Part shown: positions 47,714 through 57,397 of the stretch, in pieces | How the letters are laid out: the number at the start of each line of letters is the position of its first letter | Numbering within the stretch: position 1 is the first letter of the stretch | Assembly: GCF_023242365.1 (NCBI RefSeq) | Contig: NZ_JALLIX010000008.1 | Span: 120,371 to 184,370 of the forward strand | DNA from: Pseudomonas sp. MWU13-2100 | GTDB lineage: Bacteria; Pseudomonadota; Gammaproteobacteria; Pseudomonadales; Pseudomonadaceae | Direction of reading: 5' to 3' | DNA: 64,000 nucleotides | The notes under the pieces: generated by a model | The model's input: the letters and a program-made list of their open reading frames with translations, nothing else | Databases searched by the model: none | Told to the model about the DNA's origin: nothing | Position numbers and translations under genes: made by a program

Positions 47714-48568
47714 GTGACCGACAATAGCGAAAACAACGCCACCGGTGAGCGCCCGCTCAGCTCGGGGAGTTCCCGCCGCGATGTGCTCAAGTTCGGCGGC
47801 ATCGTCACCCTCGGCTCCATCCTCGGCGGCGGAGCCCTGCTTGGCCGTGTCGCTCCGGCTCTCGCGCAGGCCGGCAGCGGTGGAGAACTGGCCGCGAACG
47901 AACCGCTGAATATCTTGATCGTGAATTACGACGGCGGCACGCTGCTCGATTTCGCCGGCCCCAGCGAGATTTTTCACCGGCTACCGAATACCAAGGTTCG
48001 TTATGCGAGCCTCAATGGCGGCAACGTGACCCTCGAATTCGGGGTCGTGTATGGCAACACTGAGCGACTGGCCGACATTGAAAGGACCGACTTGCTCCTG
48101 GTCCCTGGCGGTTCTGACTTGTCGGCGCCGATGCGGCCGGAGTACCAGGCACAGATCCGGCGTCTGGCGGAAAGCGCCAAGCATATTACGTCGGTCTGCA
48201 ATGGCTCGCTGGTGCTCGCCGCCACGGGCATTCTCAAGGGCAAGCGCAGCGCCTGCCATTGGGCCTTTGTCAACAAGCTGACCGAGTACGGAGCTATCGC
48301 TGTTCCGGATCGCTTCGTAGAAGACGACAACGGCCGGTTCATGAGCGGCGGCGGCGTGACGGCGGGCATCGACTTCGCGCTTCGTGTTGCCGCGAAGTTG
48401 CGTGGTCAACAGGCCGCCGAATTCACGCAACTGGCGATCGAATATGACCCCGCTCCACCGTTCCATTCCGGTCATCCCAGGGACGCTCGGCCAGAAGTCA
48501 TCGCGATGGTCGACAAGGAACTGCCCGGCGCATCCAAAGGGCTCGCACGAATACCCGGCGTTCGTTGA
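47714..48568 (+). CDS. Tat-exported DJ-1/PfpI family protein
   Basis: 284 residues. A twin-arginine signal (SSRRDVLKFGGIVTLGSILGGGALLG) is followed by a DJ-1/PfpI domain (about 55-240): LNILIVNYDGGTLLDFAGPSEIF, then the nucleophile elbow ITSVCNGSLVLAATGIL with its Cys, and AcHW-like SACHWAFVNKLTEYG. Related enzymes include isonitrile hydratase. The GTG at 47714 has an AGGAGAAG site. It lies between an SDR and an NTF2-like secreted protein; export of a DJ-1 protein through Tat suggests a folded or cofactor-bound periplasmic enzyme. Confidence 0.85.
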   Translation: MTDNSENNATGERPLSSGSSRRDVLKFGGIVTLGSILGGGALLGRVAPALAQAGSGGELAANEPLNILIVNYDGGTLLDFAGPSEIFHRLPNTKVRYASLNGGNVTLEFGVVYGNTERLADIERTDLLLVPGGSDLSAPMRPEYQAQIRRLAESAKHITSVCNGSLVLAATGILKGKRSACHWAFVNKLTEYGAIAVPDRFVEDDNGRFMSGGGVTAGIDFALRVAAKLRGQQAAEFTQLAIEYDPAPPFHSGHPRDARPEVIAMVDKELPGASKGLARIPGVR

Positions 48569-48649
48569 AACGCTGCCAGGCAATGTGGGCTGCACCTGCC
48601 CAGTCGGGTGCAGCCCTCTTCCATTCAAGCCAATATCGGAAATCATCAG

Positions 48650-49132
48650 ATGCGACAGATCCGTCTTTGTGCGGCTGCCCTTGCAGTCGGCTTCTCCTTT
48701 TTCGCCTTTACCCTGCCGGCCACTGCCGGTGACCCGCAGCATCCGCCCGCAGCGGCCATCAAGGCCGAGAATGCGCGATGGGCGCAGGCCTTCGCGCGAG
48801 GTGACTATGAGGCGATAGGTCGCCTCTATACGGCAGATGGCGCCCTCTTGCCGCCCGGGGGTGACAGAGTCAGCGGAGCCCGTGCGATCAGCGAATACTT
48901 CGCCAAGGGCTATGCCGGCTCCCCACCTGGCAGCGTATCTTTCAGCAATTACGAGTTCTACGGTGACGATCAGGCGGTTACCGAAGTTTCGGATGCCGAT
49001 GTCCGTGATCACAGTGGAGCGCTCAAGTTTCGCGGTAAACAGATCCTGATCTTCCTGAAGCAGGATGGTGTCTGGAAGCTGCACCGCGACATGTGGAGTG
49101 ATTACGGTCCGCTGAAACCTGACGCTCGTTGA
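48650..49132 (+). CDS. Secreted NTF2-like (SgcJ/YybH-type) protein
   Basis: 160 residues with a signal peptide (IRLCAAALAVGFSFFAFTLPATAG). The mature part has the snoaL/DUF4440-like pattern AAIKAENARWAQAFARGDYEAIGRLYTADGALLPPGG ... QILIFLKQDGVWKLHRDMWSD. NTF2-like proteins bind small hydrophobic ligands or act as isomerases; the role here is unknown. Co-directional with the SDR and DJ-1 genes. Confidence 0.85.
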   Translation: MRQIRLCAAALAVGFSFFAFTLPATAGDPQHPPAAAIKAENARWAQAFARGDYEAIGRLYTADGALLPPGGDRVSGARAISEYFAKGYAGSPPGSVSFSNYEFYGDDQAVTEVSDADVRDHSGALKFRGKQILIFLKQDGVWKLHRDMWSDYGPLKPDAR

Positions 49133-49201
49133 GCGCTCGGGTCTGACCGCAGTGGCCCGGGTGGCCACTGACTGCGCTACGCGTGCTGATGGGGCGTCGA
49201 T

Positions 49202-50152
49202 CTATCCGCGCTCACCGTTCAATCTGCTCTCGCGGCGGACCGATTGCGGCGGATGTCCATGCAGTTTGACGAAGGCCCGGCGCATCCGTTCCGGATCGGT
49301 GAAGCCCACCGCCAGGGCAATCTGTTCGATCGGTTCGCTGCCATCGCGCAGGCGCAGGCACGCCGCTTCAACGCGCAAGCGCTCGACCGCCTTGGCTGGC
49401 GTTTCACCGGTTTCCCGGCGAAAGGCTCGTCCGAATTGTCGCAGACTCAAGCTGGCCGCCTCGGCGAGTCGCTCGACAGGTAGCGCCTCAGCCAGATGTT
49501 CCCGGGCAAAATTCAGCGCAATGCGGATGCGATCCGACTCCGGCTCCATTTGTGACATGGCGGAGAATTGCGACTGACCTCCTGGTCGACGATAGGGCAC
49601 GACCAGCAGCCTGGCGGTGGCACGGGCAACTTCCACGCCCATATCCCGTTCGATCATGGCGAGCGCCAGGTCGATGCCGGCGGCGATGCCGGCGGATGTC
49701 CAGATATGTCCGTCCGCTATATAGATACTGTTCCCCTCGATCTTGATACCAGGGAAGCGCGACTGCAATTGAGCGGCGTACAGCCAGTGCGTGGTTGCCC
49801 GGCGTCCGTCCAGCAAGCCGGTTTCCGCCAGCAGAAACGCTCCCGTACACACGCTTCCGACCCGCGAGGCCTTGGCCCCCAGTTTCTTGGCGGCGGCGAT
49901 GTTTTCCGCTGCCCGCATCGGCTCGATATCGCCACCAATGAACAGGACGGTGTCAAACCTGCGCCTGCCTACCGGCTGGGTCTCGATCGGAAGGCCGGCA
50001 TTGCCCAGCACTGATCCTCCCGCCTGCGAGATGACCTGGAGGTCATAGGGGGTATGGCCGGCGGCGGTGAGCACCTGATTGAACGCCGAAAGGGGGCCGG
50101 CAAGATCAAGAGCATCATGGCCATGGCAAACGAAGAATCCGACTCGATGCAT
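49202..50152 (-). CDS. GlxA-type AraC family regulator with DJ-1-like N-terminal domain
   Basis: 316 residues: N-terminal DJ-1/PfpI-like sensor (about 1-180; VGFFVCHGHDALDLAGPLSAFNQV and RVGSVCTGAFLLAETGLLDGRRATTHW) and C-terminal AraC DNA-binding domain with two helix-turn-helices (HLAEALPVERLAEAASLSLRQFGRAFRRETGETPAKAVERLR). Converges with the preceding three-gene group, which it may control. The ATG at 50152 fits the family start. Confidence 0.88.
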   Translation of the reverse strand: MHRVGFFVCHGHDALDLAGPLSAFNQVLTAAGHTPYDLQVISQAGGSVLGNAGLPIETQPVGRRRFDTVLFIGGDIEPMRAAENIAAAKKLGAKASRVGSVCTGAFLLAETGLLDGRRATTHWLYAAQLQSRFPGIKIEGNSIYIADGHIWTSAGIAAGIDLALAMIERDMGVEVARATARLLVVPYRRPGGQSQFSAMSQMEPESDRIRIALNFAREHLAEALPVERLAEAASLSLRQFGRAFRRETGETPAKAVERLRVEAACLRLRDGSEPIEQIALAVGFTDPERMRRAFVKLHGHPPQSVRRESRLNGERG

Positions 50153-50163
50153 GATGAGGTTAC

Positions 50164-51003
50164 TCAGAATCCGGGAGGGCGTATTTTGCGGGAAACCCTT
50201 GGATAGCGCCATGGCAAGTAAGGGGCGAAAAATTGCTCAGGGGCGGGGTGGGCTTTTTGAGTGGTTTGATGGCGGCCGAGATGAGATCGAGGCGGCGGCT
50301 GGCCTGGCTCGATCACGGCCAGGGTGTTCATGCCGCCGATCGCACCGCCCCACAGAAACACGATGAGCGTCGCCAACCAGGGAAGCGGCTGGCTGAGTGG
50401 GATGGCGAGGGTGCCTGGCAGCAGTATCAAGCCACAGACTAATTGGCCGACTTTGTAGGAGCTGCGGTCGGCCATCCAGCCGATGGGCAGTTGCAGCAGG
50501 GTGCCGCCGATGCCGAAGACCACCAACAGCAACGGGCCGACGGCGATGCCCAGGCCCATGAGGGTTTCGTGCACGCCGATCGCGCGGCCGCGTTCGTCTT
50601 TGGAGGCGACTGCGACGATCCAGGTATCGCAGGCGATCCAGCGCAGGATCAGGCCGATACCGAGGACAAAATTCAGCGCAAAAATCAGCACCAGGTGGTG
50701 GGTCAAGGTCATGCCGATCAGCGCGCCAATGGTCAGCACCGCACTGAGGATGTTGGTCTTGACCAGCCCCAGATGAGCGAGCAAACGCGGCACCCATTTG
50801 TACAGCAGCAGGATCGCCAGCCACGAGGCGCTGACAATAACGCCGATCTTGGCCGGCTCCACGCCTTGCTGTTCCAGCGACAGCGAAAGCAGCGGCGTGA
50901 CGGTGCCGATCTGCACGATCTGCGACAGTGCCGAGAGGGTGTTGATCTTGGTGAGGGCAAACCAGTGCTGTTTGTCGGTGTTTTCGATGCTCGGACTTTC
51001 CAT
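50164..51003 (-). pseudogene. Truncated MFS transporter
   Basis: From 51003 (MESPSIENTDKQHWFALTKINTLSALSQ) the frame encodes the first eight or so helices of a major-facilitator transporter (GVIVSASWLAILLLYKWVPRLLAHLG, GRAIGVHETLMGLGIAVGPLLLVV), then after GGMNTLAVIEPGQ it becomes a non-membrane tail without any further helix. About 280 residues remain of the usual 400, so the last helices were lost, probably by deletion near 50290. Confidence 0.75.
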
Positions 51004-51019
51004 GGGTGACCGACCTTGG

Positions 51020-52365
51020 TTAAACCGCCGTAAAGTGTTCGAACTGCCACGGGCACGACTCACCTTCGGGCTTGTGAAACAGGGCGTTGATGGTGTCCAG
51101 CGGCGTCCAGTTGGTCTGGATGCCTTGGAGGCTGCCAAGGAAGGGTAGAGCAGTTTCCAGCACGCGTTGGTGGTCCATCTGTTCCGGTTCGACAATTCCA
51201 CGGTCGGGGTTTTCGATGGCCCAGAGGATACCCGAGTACACACCAGCGGCCACTTGCAGGCTGGTAGCGGTGTTGAACGGGGCAATCTGGCGCGCCTCGT
51301 CGATGCTTAGAATTGAGCCGTACCAGTAGGCATTCAGGGCGTGGCCCATGAGCAAGACGCCCAGTGCGTCGACACCTCCGGGGGCAATCTCGTCGTTCAT
51401 GATCCGCTTGGTGTCCTGGAGCTTCCAGCCTCTGCCGACATATTCATGCAGGCCGGTGCAGGGGCCGCCGTTGGGCGTCCAGGTTTTCACTGACACCGAG
51501 GCGCCGGGGCGCTCCAGCCCAATTCGGCAGGCTGCCCTGCTTCGCTGACGAAGCCATCGACGGACCAGGTGTTGACGAACTCGTCGTCGGTCTTGATGCG
51601 TGATGAGCGCTGGGTATCGCGCTCGGCAATGTGGATCACCTTCACGTTCAGTGCCATCGCCAGCTCGCCCCAGGCCACACCCTCTTGGCCGTCGGGGACG
51701 CTCACGTCGAGTTTTGCCGCGAGCTGCAACAATGCAGATTTGACGAAGTGCGACACCAGGCCCGGGTTCGCGCCATGGGTCACCACCGCTGTCGGGCCTG
51801 GGCCGAGCTCACTTATAAGCGACAGCAACTGGTTGCGCAACGCATAGTTGGAACGCTGCGAGGTGCTCAGGCTCGGCTCGTTATAGGTGCCAGCCCAGGG
51901 TTCAATGCAGGTATCGAGGTACAGCGCGCCGTGCGCATGGGCAAACCGGATCAGGTCGGCGCTGCTCACATTCACCGACAGGTTGACGATGAAATCCCCC
52001 TGGCGGACCACATCGCGTAACACACTGCCAAGGTTTTCGGGCGTGAGCGCCACATCGATAAAACTCACCCCGAGGTCAACAAAGGGTTGGTGCTGCTCGA
52101 TCTGCGGCGCGATCACCACCACCGATGAAAGCTCGAATGTACGCGCGCTCACCAGCAGCCCGAGGGTCGCCTTGGTGATCGAGCCGAAACCGATGAATGC
52201 CCACTTTTTGCCGGAAACTTCCTGGGCTACGCTGTACTGGCTCTGCTCAGGGTGAGTGCTCGGGCAAATGATCAAACAGGCCACTACTTCTCGAGCCTCA
52301 AGGGCTCGTACATACGCCTCAAAACTATCCCTGGCTTCTTGCGTGGTCCGTGCAATCGCCAACAT
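51020..52365 (-). pseudogene. Homospermidine-synthase-like (saccharopine dehydrogenase superfamily) gene, broken
   Basis: Two frames overlap by 10 nt. The first (from 52365) has NAD-binding WAFIGFGSITKATLG, AVVTHGANPGLVSHFVKSAL, and FVNTWSVDGFVSEAGQPAELGW, and then stops. The second (51496-51020) continues VKTWTPNGGPCTGLHEYVGRGWKLQDTKRIMNDEI ... GVLLMGHALNAYWYGSILSI ... NTATSLQVAAGVYSGI. In homospermidine synthases, segments of roughly 25 and 35 residues normally lie after ELGW and after GGP; both are missing, the first causing a frameshift. An N-terminal extension of about 50 residues precedes the Rossmann motif. Confidence 0.8.
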
Positions 52366-52423
52366 ATAACGATTTTTACTGAACTCCCGTCGCCCGGCAA
52401 GTGCCGGTCGGAGTACACGGCTG

Positions 52424-53062
52424 TCAACGGGTCGGGATAACGGGAAACTTGGGGTGCTCCATGGGCATGTCGAGCGTCAGCCTAAGCGGGTCGGTGCGAT
52501 GGTTCGAGGCGCCGGTGTAGCGCGCCGAAACCGGCAGCCACAGGGTGGAATACACCCAGCGCGGCACATTGGAGCTATTGGCGGGGGCCGCATGGATCAC
52601 GTTCATGTCGTGCACCGTGGCATCGCCGGCCTTGAGTGCAATGGGCGGCGACATCTCGAACTCGTCCAGCACCCAAGGATGCTCGTCGAGCAAGGTCACG
52701 TTATCGCGGCGGTTGAAGTAGCGCCCCAGCATGCCCGCCCGATGGCTGCGGCTGAGAAACTGCATGGTGCCCATCTCCGGCGTCAGGTCGACCAATGCAA
52801 TCCAGATATTCAGCGCGCCCTGCCGATCCAGCGGGTGGTGGGGAAAGTCCTGATGCCAAGGGGTGTCGCCACCGGCCTCGGACTCGGGGTTCTTGGCGAA
52901 CACGTGGTCGGAATAGAACCGCACTTCCTCGCCCACCAGTTGCGAAGCAATGCTGGCCAACTGAGGCGAATGGCTGAGCGCCTTGATCTGCGGGCAGGTG
53001 CTGGAAACTTCATCCCAGCGCGTGCCTCGGTCTTGATGACTGCTTGCATGTTCAATCTCCAT
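52424..53062 (-). CDS. Phytanoyl-CoA dioxygenase family protein, probably N-terminally truncated
   Basis: 212 residues; Fe(II)/2-oxoglutarate oxygenases of this family usually have 260-300. The iron site is present: His70 and Asp72 in PWHQD, and the distal His157 in NVIHAAPAN with Arg168 for 2-oxoglutarate. The sequence starts directly at the region normally about 70 residues in (RGTRWDEVSSTCPQIKALSHSPQLASIASQLVG). A GGAAG site precedes the ATG, so a shortened protein could be made. It lies 27 nt from the MFS pump gene. Confidence 0.75.
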   Translation of the reverse strand: MEIEHASSHQDRGTRWDEVSSTCPQIKALSHSPQLASIASQLVGEEVRFYSDHVFAKNPESEAGGDTPWHQDFPHHPLDRQGALNIWIALVDLTPEMGTMQFLSRSHRAGMLGRYFNRRDNVTLLDEHPWVLDEFEMSPPIALKAGDATVHDMNVIHAAPANSSNVPRWVYSTLWLPVSARYTGASNHRTDPLRLTLDMPMEHPKFPVIPTR

Positions 53063-53089
53063 TGCTTCCAGGGTTTATTGAGCACTGCT

Positions 53090-54469
53090 TCAGGTGGCCG
53101 ATTGCGCGGCCAGGGGTTGCTTGCGCAACAACACGAGCGTCAACGCCCAGCCCGCGGCCAATAGCAGCGAGGACAAGGCGATAACTTGGGCGAACCCGTG
53201 GCCGAACTGGGCTGCATCGGTCACGTTGATCAACAGGCTGAAGATGGCCACTCCGATCAGGCCACCCACTTGGCGCGAGGCATTGACGATGGCGGACGCC
53301 ACGCCGGACTTATCGCTGCTGACGTGGTTGACGGCAGTGGCGGTCAGGGTGGGCACCGTGAGTGAAATACCGAAGCCGATCACAAACATTTGCACGGCGA
53401 TGTTGGCGTAAGGAGCGCCACCCACGAAGGGTGTCAGTGCCACCACGCCGAGCAGCGCGATGGCCAGGCCCAGCGCCAGCAGGCGTCGCTCACCCAACTT
53501 GGGCAGCCAGCGGGCAGCCAGCTGATTGCCGAAAAACAGCACGCCAGTCATGGGGATAAAGGCCAGCCCAGTATTGATCACCGAGTAGTGATTGACCTGC
53601 TGTAAAAAGATGCTGAACACGAAAATCAGCCCGTAGAACACGAAGTTCACGATCACGCCCAAGATCGAGGCCAGGCTGAACGCCGCGTTGTTGAACACCG
53701 TGAGCGGCACCATCGGCCGGGCAGTGCGCGACTCGACCCACAAAAAACCGAGCAAGCCGCCGACAAAGCACACGGCATGCACCGTAACGCGAAGATCGAC
53801 GCCGTTCTGGCGGCCCAACTCGATCACCGCGTAGGTCAAGTTGGCCAAGGTAAACAACGCCAGCAGCTGCCCCCACAAATCGAAACCGCCTTTGTGGTTG
53901 GCCGGGATACGTGGCGCATTGGCCAGGCACAGCACAATGCCGATCAGGCCAATGGGCAAGTTGATGAAAAAGATGCTGCGCCAGCCGAACACACCAATCA
54001 GCAAGCCGCCCACTACCGGGCCGGCCGCCAGCGCGATGCCGGCAACGCCCGCCCACAATGCAATGGCCTTGCTGCGTTCGGCGGGCACCTCAAAGGTAAT
54101 TCGCACCAGCGCCAGGGAAGTGGGCACCAACAGTGCCGCGCCAATGCCTTGCAGCGTGCGAAAGCCGATCAGCGCAGGCAAGGTGTCCGCCAGACCGCAG
54201 CCGAGCGAGGCCAAGGTAAAGACCGCATACCCCCACAGGAAGATTTTCTTGTGGCCAAACCGGTCACCCAATGCACCGCCGGTCAGCAAAAACGAGGCAA
54301 ACAATAGCGTGTAGGCATTGACGATCCATTGCAGTTGCAGCACGTCGGTGGCGAACTCGGCCTTGAAACTTTCAAGGGCCACGTTGACCACGCTCACATC
54401 GAGCAGCACCACCACAAAGCCAAGACAGGTGGCGAACAGCGTCAACTTCTTATTGCTGGAAATATCCAT
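53090..54469 (-). CDS. MFS transporter, DHA2 (14-helix) type
   Basis: 459 residues with about 14 helices. Motif A GDRFGHKKIFLWG, motif C region GPVVGGLLIGVFGWRSIFFINLPIGLIG, and the start LTLFATCLGFVVVLLDVSVVNVAL are typical of EmrB/QacA-like drug exporters. In this cluster it is the likely efflux pump for the product. The start at 54469 (or 54475) follows the acyltransferase gene by 10 nt or less. Confidence 0.9.
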   Translation of the reverse strand: MDISSNKKLTLFATCLGFVVVLLDVSVVNVALESFKAEFATDVLQLQWIVNAYTLLFASFLLTGGALGDRFGHKKIFLWGYAVFTLASLGCGLADTLPALIGFRTLQGIGAALLVPTSLALVRITFEVPAERSKAIALWAGVAGIALAAGPVVGGLLIGVFGWRSIFFINLPIGLIGIVLCLANAPRIPANHKGGFDLWGQLLALFTLANLTYAVIELGRQNGVDLRVTVHAVCFVGGLLGFLWVESRTARPMVPLTVFNNAAFSLASILGVIVNFVFYGLIFVFSIFLQQVNHYSVINTGLAFIPMTGVLFFGNQLAARWLPKLGERRLLALGLAIALLGVVALTPFVGGAPYANIAVQMFVIGFGISLTVPTLTATAVNHVSSDKSGVASAIVNASRQVGGLIGVAIFSLLINVTDAAQFGHGFAQVIALSSLLLAAGWALTLVLLRKQPLAAQSAT

Positions 54470-54479
54470 TATCAATTCC

Positions 54480-55637
54480 TCAGGAGGTGTGAAGCGCAGC
54501 CGGCAGCGACTCCAGGGTCGCCTCGATCTGCGCCTTGAACGCCAATGCCGTAGCGCGCTCGACTTTCAGCGAACTGAACGCCAGCGACGCATGCCAGTTG
54601 CCATTGAATCTGCCCAGGTGCAGGACGAAGTCGTAGTTGCCGCCGGAGCGGTTAACCAGGGTTGAAAACCCGAGCACGGCCGGCGCGGGGTGAGTCAAGA
54701 AGCGGTCCAGCGGCCCGGTATTGGTAAAGGCCAGCGCGGGCCGCGGGCTGTCGTTGGCCGCACTGGCCGGGGGCGCACCCAGTTGCGCCCGGCCCTCGGC
54801 GACTGCCTGCGCATAGCGCTCAATACAGCCGAGCACACCCGGGTTTTGGCGCGAAAACGTGGTTTTGCGCACATCGATCAGGCAGGCCTTGGTCAACGGA
54901 TGGTCATGGCTGGCAGGTTCACGCAGTGAATACGCGGTAAACAAGTCGAACGCCGGCACATCCGCGTAGCTGAGATAACTGTGCGCCAGCACCCCACCCC
55001 AAATGGCATTGGTGGTGAAGCCAGACGCCGCGCGCAGTTGATCCAGGCGTTCTGCGGCCTGGCGGCTGACCTGCAACTGGACAAAATCGGCGTAGCTGGC
55101 TTTACCCGTCTCAAGGGGTGACCCGCGCCAATACTTCAGGCGGATATGGAACGCCTGCGACGCCCGGCTATCGAGGCTTGCGGGCATCGCGCCCAGGTAA
55201 CCGGCCAGGCTGTTGACCAGCCTGGCGGTGCTGTAGCCGTCGGAGATCGCATGGTTACGCGTCAGCAGAATATGGGTCTGGTTGATCTCGGAATCGGCAA
55301 CCACTAACGCGCGCCAGCCCTCTTGATCCCCCAGCAAACGGTTCAATTCAAGCTTGAGCAACACGTCGGTACGCCGCGACGGTGGTGTTGTGCAGGTCGA
55401 CGACTGCACGTGATTTTCGACCGGCACGAACCCGTACTGGCCGTCACCGACTGGCACAATCTTCTGATGCAGAAACGGGTACTCCGCCACCAACTGCGCA
55501 AACGCTTTGCGGGCCTGCACAGGGCCCACACACCCAGGCACCGTCAGCAACGAGGTCACCTGCGTGTTGCCGTTACGTTGCAAAAAGTTCTGGTGAAAGC
55601 GCTGTTCCGTTTCGTCGAGCAAGCGGTGCGATTGCAT
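54480..55637 (-). CDS. Condensation-domain-like acyltransferase (stand-alone)
   Basis: 385 residues. The motif RNHAISDG (His129, Asp133, Gly134) matches the HHxxxDG site of NRPS condensation domains and PapA5-type acyltransferases, with Asn in place of the first His. The N-terminal QARKAFAQLVAEYPFLHQKIV and C-terminal NRSGGNYDFVLHLGRFNGNWHASLAFSSLKVERATALAFKAQIEATL also fit that fold. It probably joins an acyl group to an amine or alcohol. No NRPS module is present. It is the likely core enzyme of this cluster together with GH3. Confidence 0.78.
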   Translation of the reverse strand: MQSHRLLDETEQRFHQNFLQRNGNTQVTSLLTVPGCVGPVQARKAFAQLVAEYPFLHQKIVPVGDGQYGFVPVENHVQSSTCTTPPSRRTDVLLKLELNRLLGDQEGWRALVVADSEINQTHILLTRNHAISDGYSTARLVNSLAGYLGAMPASLDSRASQAFHIRLKYWRGSPLETGKASYADFVQLQVSRQAAERLDQLRAASGFTTNAIWGGVLAHSYLSYADVPAFDLFTAYSLREPASHDHPLTKACLIDVRKTTFSRQNPGVLGCIERYAQAVAEGRAQLGAPPASAANDSPRPALAFTNTGPLDRFLTHPAPAVLGFSTLVNRSGGNYDFVLHLGRFNGNWHASLAFSSLKVERATALAFKAQIEATLESLPAALHTS

Positions 55638-55658
55638 GGCTGGCCTCCCTGGCAGTGC

Positions 55659-56645
55659 CTATCGGTCGATGAACTGCATCATTCGCTGCTCGTAACGTTC
55701 ACCGGCAACCGCCCACTGCCCCAGCAAGGCCTCGATCGCCTGAAGCTGCTCATCGCTGAGCACGCAGTCGTGGGCGGCTACGTTTTCTTCCAGGTAAGCC
55801 ACACGCTTGGTGCCGGGGATCACCGCCAGGTGCGGGCTGCGCGTCAGCAACCAGGCCAGCGCCAGTTGCGCAGGCGTCATCGACCAGGAGGCGGCCAGGG
55901 CCAGAATCGACTCGGTCAGGAAGGTATTGGCCGCGAAGTTTTCTTCGCGAAAGCGCGGGTCCTGCTGGCGGAAGTCATTGGCGTCGTAGTGCGCGGCGCT
56001 GACCGCCTTGCCGGTCAAAAAACCGCGACCCAAGGGGCAAAACGCAACGTAGCCGATCCCCAGGTTGTGCAGCAGCGGCAAGATCTCTTGTTCGACATTG
56101 CGCTCCCACAACGAGTACTCGCCCTGGACCACGGATATCGGGTGGGTTTTATGGGCGCGCTCAATCGTGCTTGTCCCCACCTCACACAAGCCCAGGTAGT
56201 TGACCTTGCCCTGCTCAACCAGGCGCCCCATCGCGCCAACCACCTCTTCGATGGGAATAGCGGGATCGAGCCTGTGCTGATACAGCACATCGATGTGGTC
56301 CGTACCCAGCCGTTTGAGGGAGGCCTCGACGACCTTTTGCAGATTGCCTTGCGAGCTGTCGACGCCAACGATCTGGCCGTCGACGATGCGGAAACCAAAC
56401 TTGGTGGCGATCACCACCTTTTCACGCCGACCGGCAAACGCGCGCTGCAACAGTCGCTCGTTGGTAAACGGCCCATAGGCCTCGGCCGAATCGAAGAAGT
56501 CCACGCCCAGCTCCAGCGCGCGGTGCAGGGTGCGCACCGATTCATTGTCATCCGTCGCGCCATACCACTGGCTCATGCCCATGCAGCCAAGGCCGATGCG
56601 GCCAACACGCAGCCCTTGAGTACCCAACGTGATCCTGGAAACCAT
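55659..56645 (-). CDS. Aldo/keto reductase
   Basis: 328-residue TIM-barrel NADPH reductase. Catalytic tetrad: Asp and Tyr in FFDSAEAYGPFTNE (near residues 51-58), Lys in KVVIATKFGF, and His in VLYQHRLDP. The opening LGTQGLRVGRIGLGCMGMSQWYG is of the AKR13-like bacterial group. First gene of the leftward operon AKR, acyltransferase, MFS, dioxygenase. The divergent promoter region is 56646-56959. Confidence 0.92.
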   Translation of the reverse strand: MVSRITLGTQGLRVGRIGLGCMGMSQWYGATDDNESVRTLHRALELGVDFFDSAEAYGPFTNERLLQRAFAGRREKVVIATKFGFRIVDGQIVGVDSSQGNLQKVVEASLKRLGTDHIDVLYQHRLDPAIPIEEVVGAMGRLVEQGKVNYLGLCEVGTSTIERAHKTHPISVVQGEYSLWERNVEQEILPLLHNLGIGYVAFCPLGRGFLTGKAVSAAHYDANDFRQQDPRFREENFAANTFLTESILALAASWSMTPAQLALAWLLTRSPHLAVIPGTKRVAYLEENVAAHDCVLSDEQLQAIEALLGQWAVAGERYEQRMMQFIDR

Positions 56646-56941
56646 AGAATCGCCCTCCTTGTGATACTGATCGTTCTACATGATTTTCAAATTAGCGCTT
56701 CTCCGTCAACACAAAATTTCAATAAATAAAATTTATTTTTTGGCTCAGTATCGAAATAACATTCCCGAAGCATACCTAAAAACCCTTTAATAACAGTCAC
56801 TTGGTCACGTAAAACAAGGTTTTATTAATCTCGTTATACAAACCGTATGATTGGATCTAATAGCAAGAAACATATTGACACATAAAATCCGAGAGACTAA
56901 ATACTCACAACAGAGACATACCAGTCTCTCTTTCCTTTCAC
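56646..56941. promoter_or_regulatory. AT-rich divergent promoter region of the cluster
   Basis: Strikingly AT-rich compared with its surroundings (for example AATAAATAAAATTTATTTTT near 56722). It lies between the leftward AKR operon and the rightward GH3 remnant operon. No exact copy of the ATAGAC-GTCTAT dyad found at 59585 was seen; related sequence GATACTGATCGTTCTAC occurs near 56662. Confidence 0.5.
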
Positions 56942-56959
56942 GTGATCGAGGACGAACGC

Positions 56960-57397
56960 ATGGGCAAGATGGACTCTTGGATCGGCCATTGGGAACGCAG
57001 GGTGCCGACCTTCAAAGCTGAGTGCGCCCAAGCGCAAGCGAACTATTTGGAAAGGCTCGACAAACCCCTCAGGACGCAGCAACACGTGCTTGAGGACATC
57101 ATTTCGGTGTGCCAGAAATCGCTGTTCTGGAAGGAGAACGGCTTTCAGGTCAGCCACTGCAACGGTCGCATCACCCGCACCAACATCCCGGTCATGACCT
57201 ACGAAGGGTTCCGCGAAATCCTGGTGCGTGAAGGCCAGCAAAAAGGCGGGATACTCAGCTGCAGCCCGGTGGTGCGCTGGCTCAAGACCAGCGGCACCAC
57301 CGGCCAGTCCAAACGCATTCCTTACACGTTGCACTGGATCCGCCAGTACCGGGTGCCCGCAATCCAGGCCATGTGGGGCTTTTTTGGCTATCAATAA
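56960..57397 (+). pseudogene. N-terminal remnant of a GH3 family acyl-amido synthetase
   Basis: 145 codons from an ATG with a GAGGA site. The nucleotide-binding motif WLKTSGTTGQSKRIPYT and PVMTYEGFREILVREG are typical of GH3 proteins, which adenylate carboxylic acids and couple them to amino acids. GH3 enzymes have about 500-580 residues; the rest is missing, because sequence of a different gene follows from about 57381. Confidence 0.8.
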
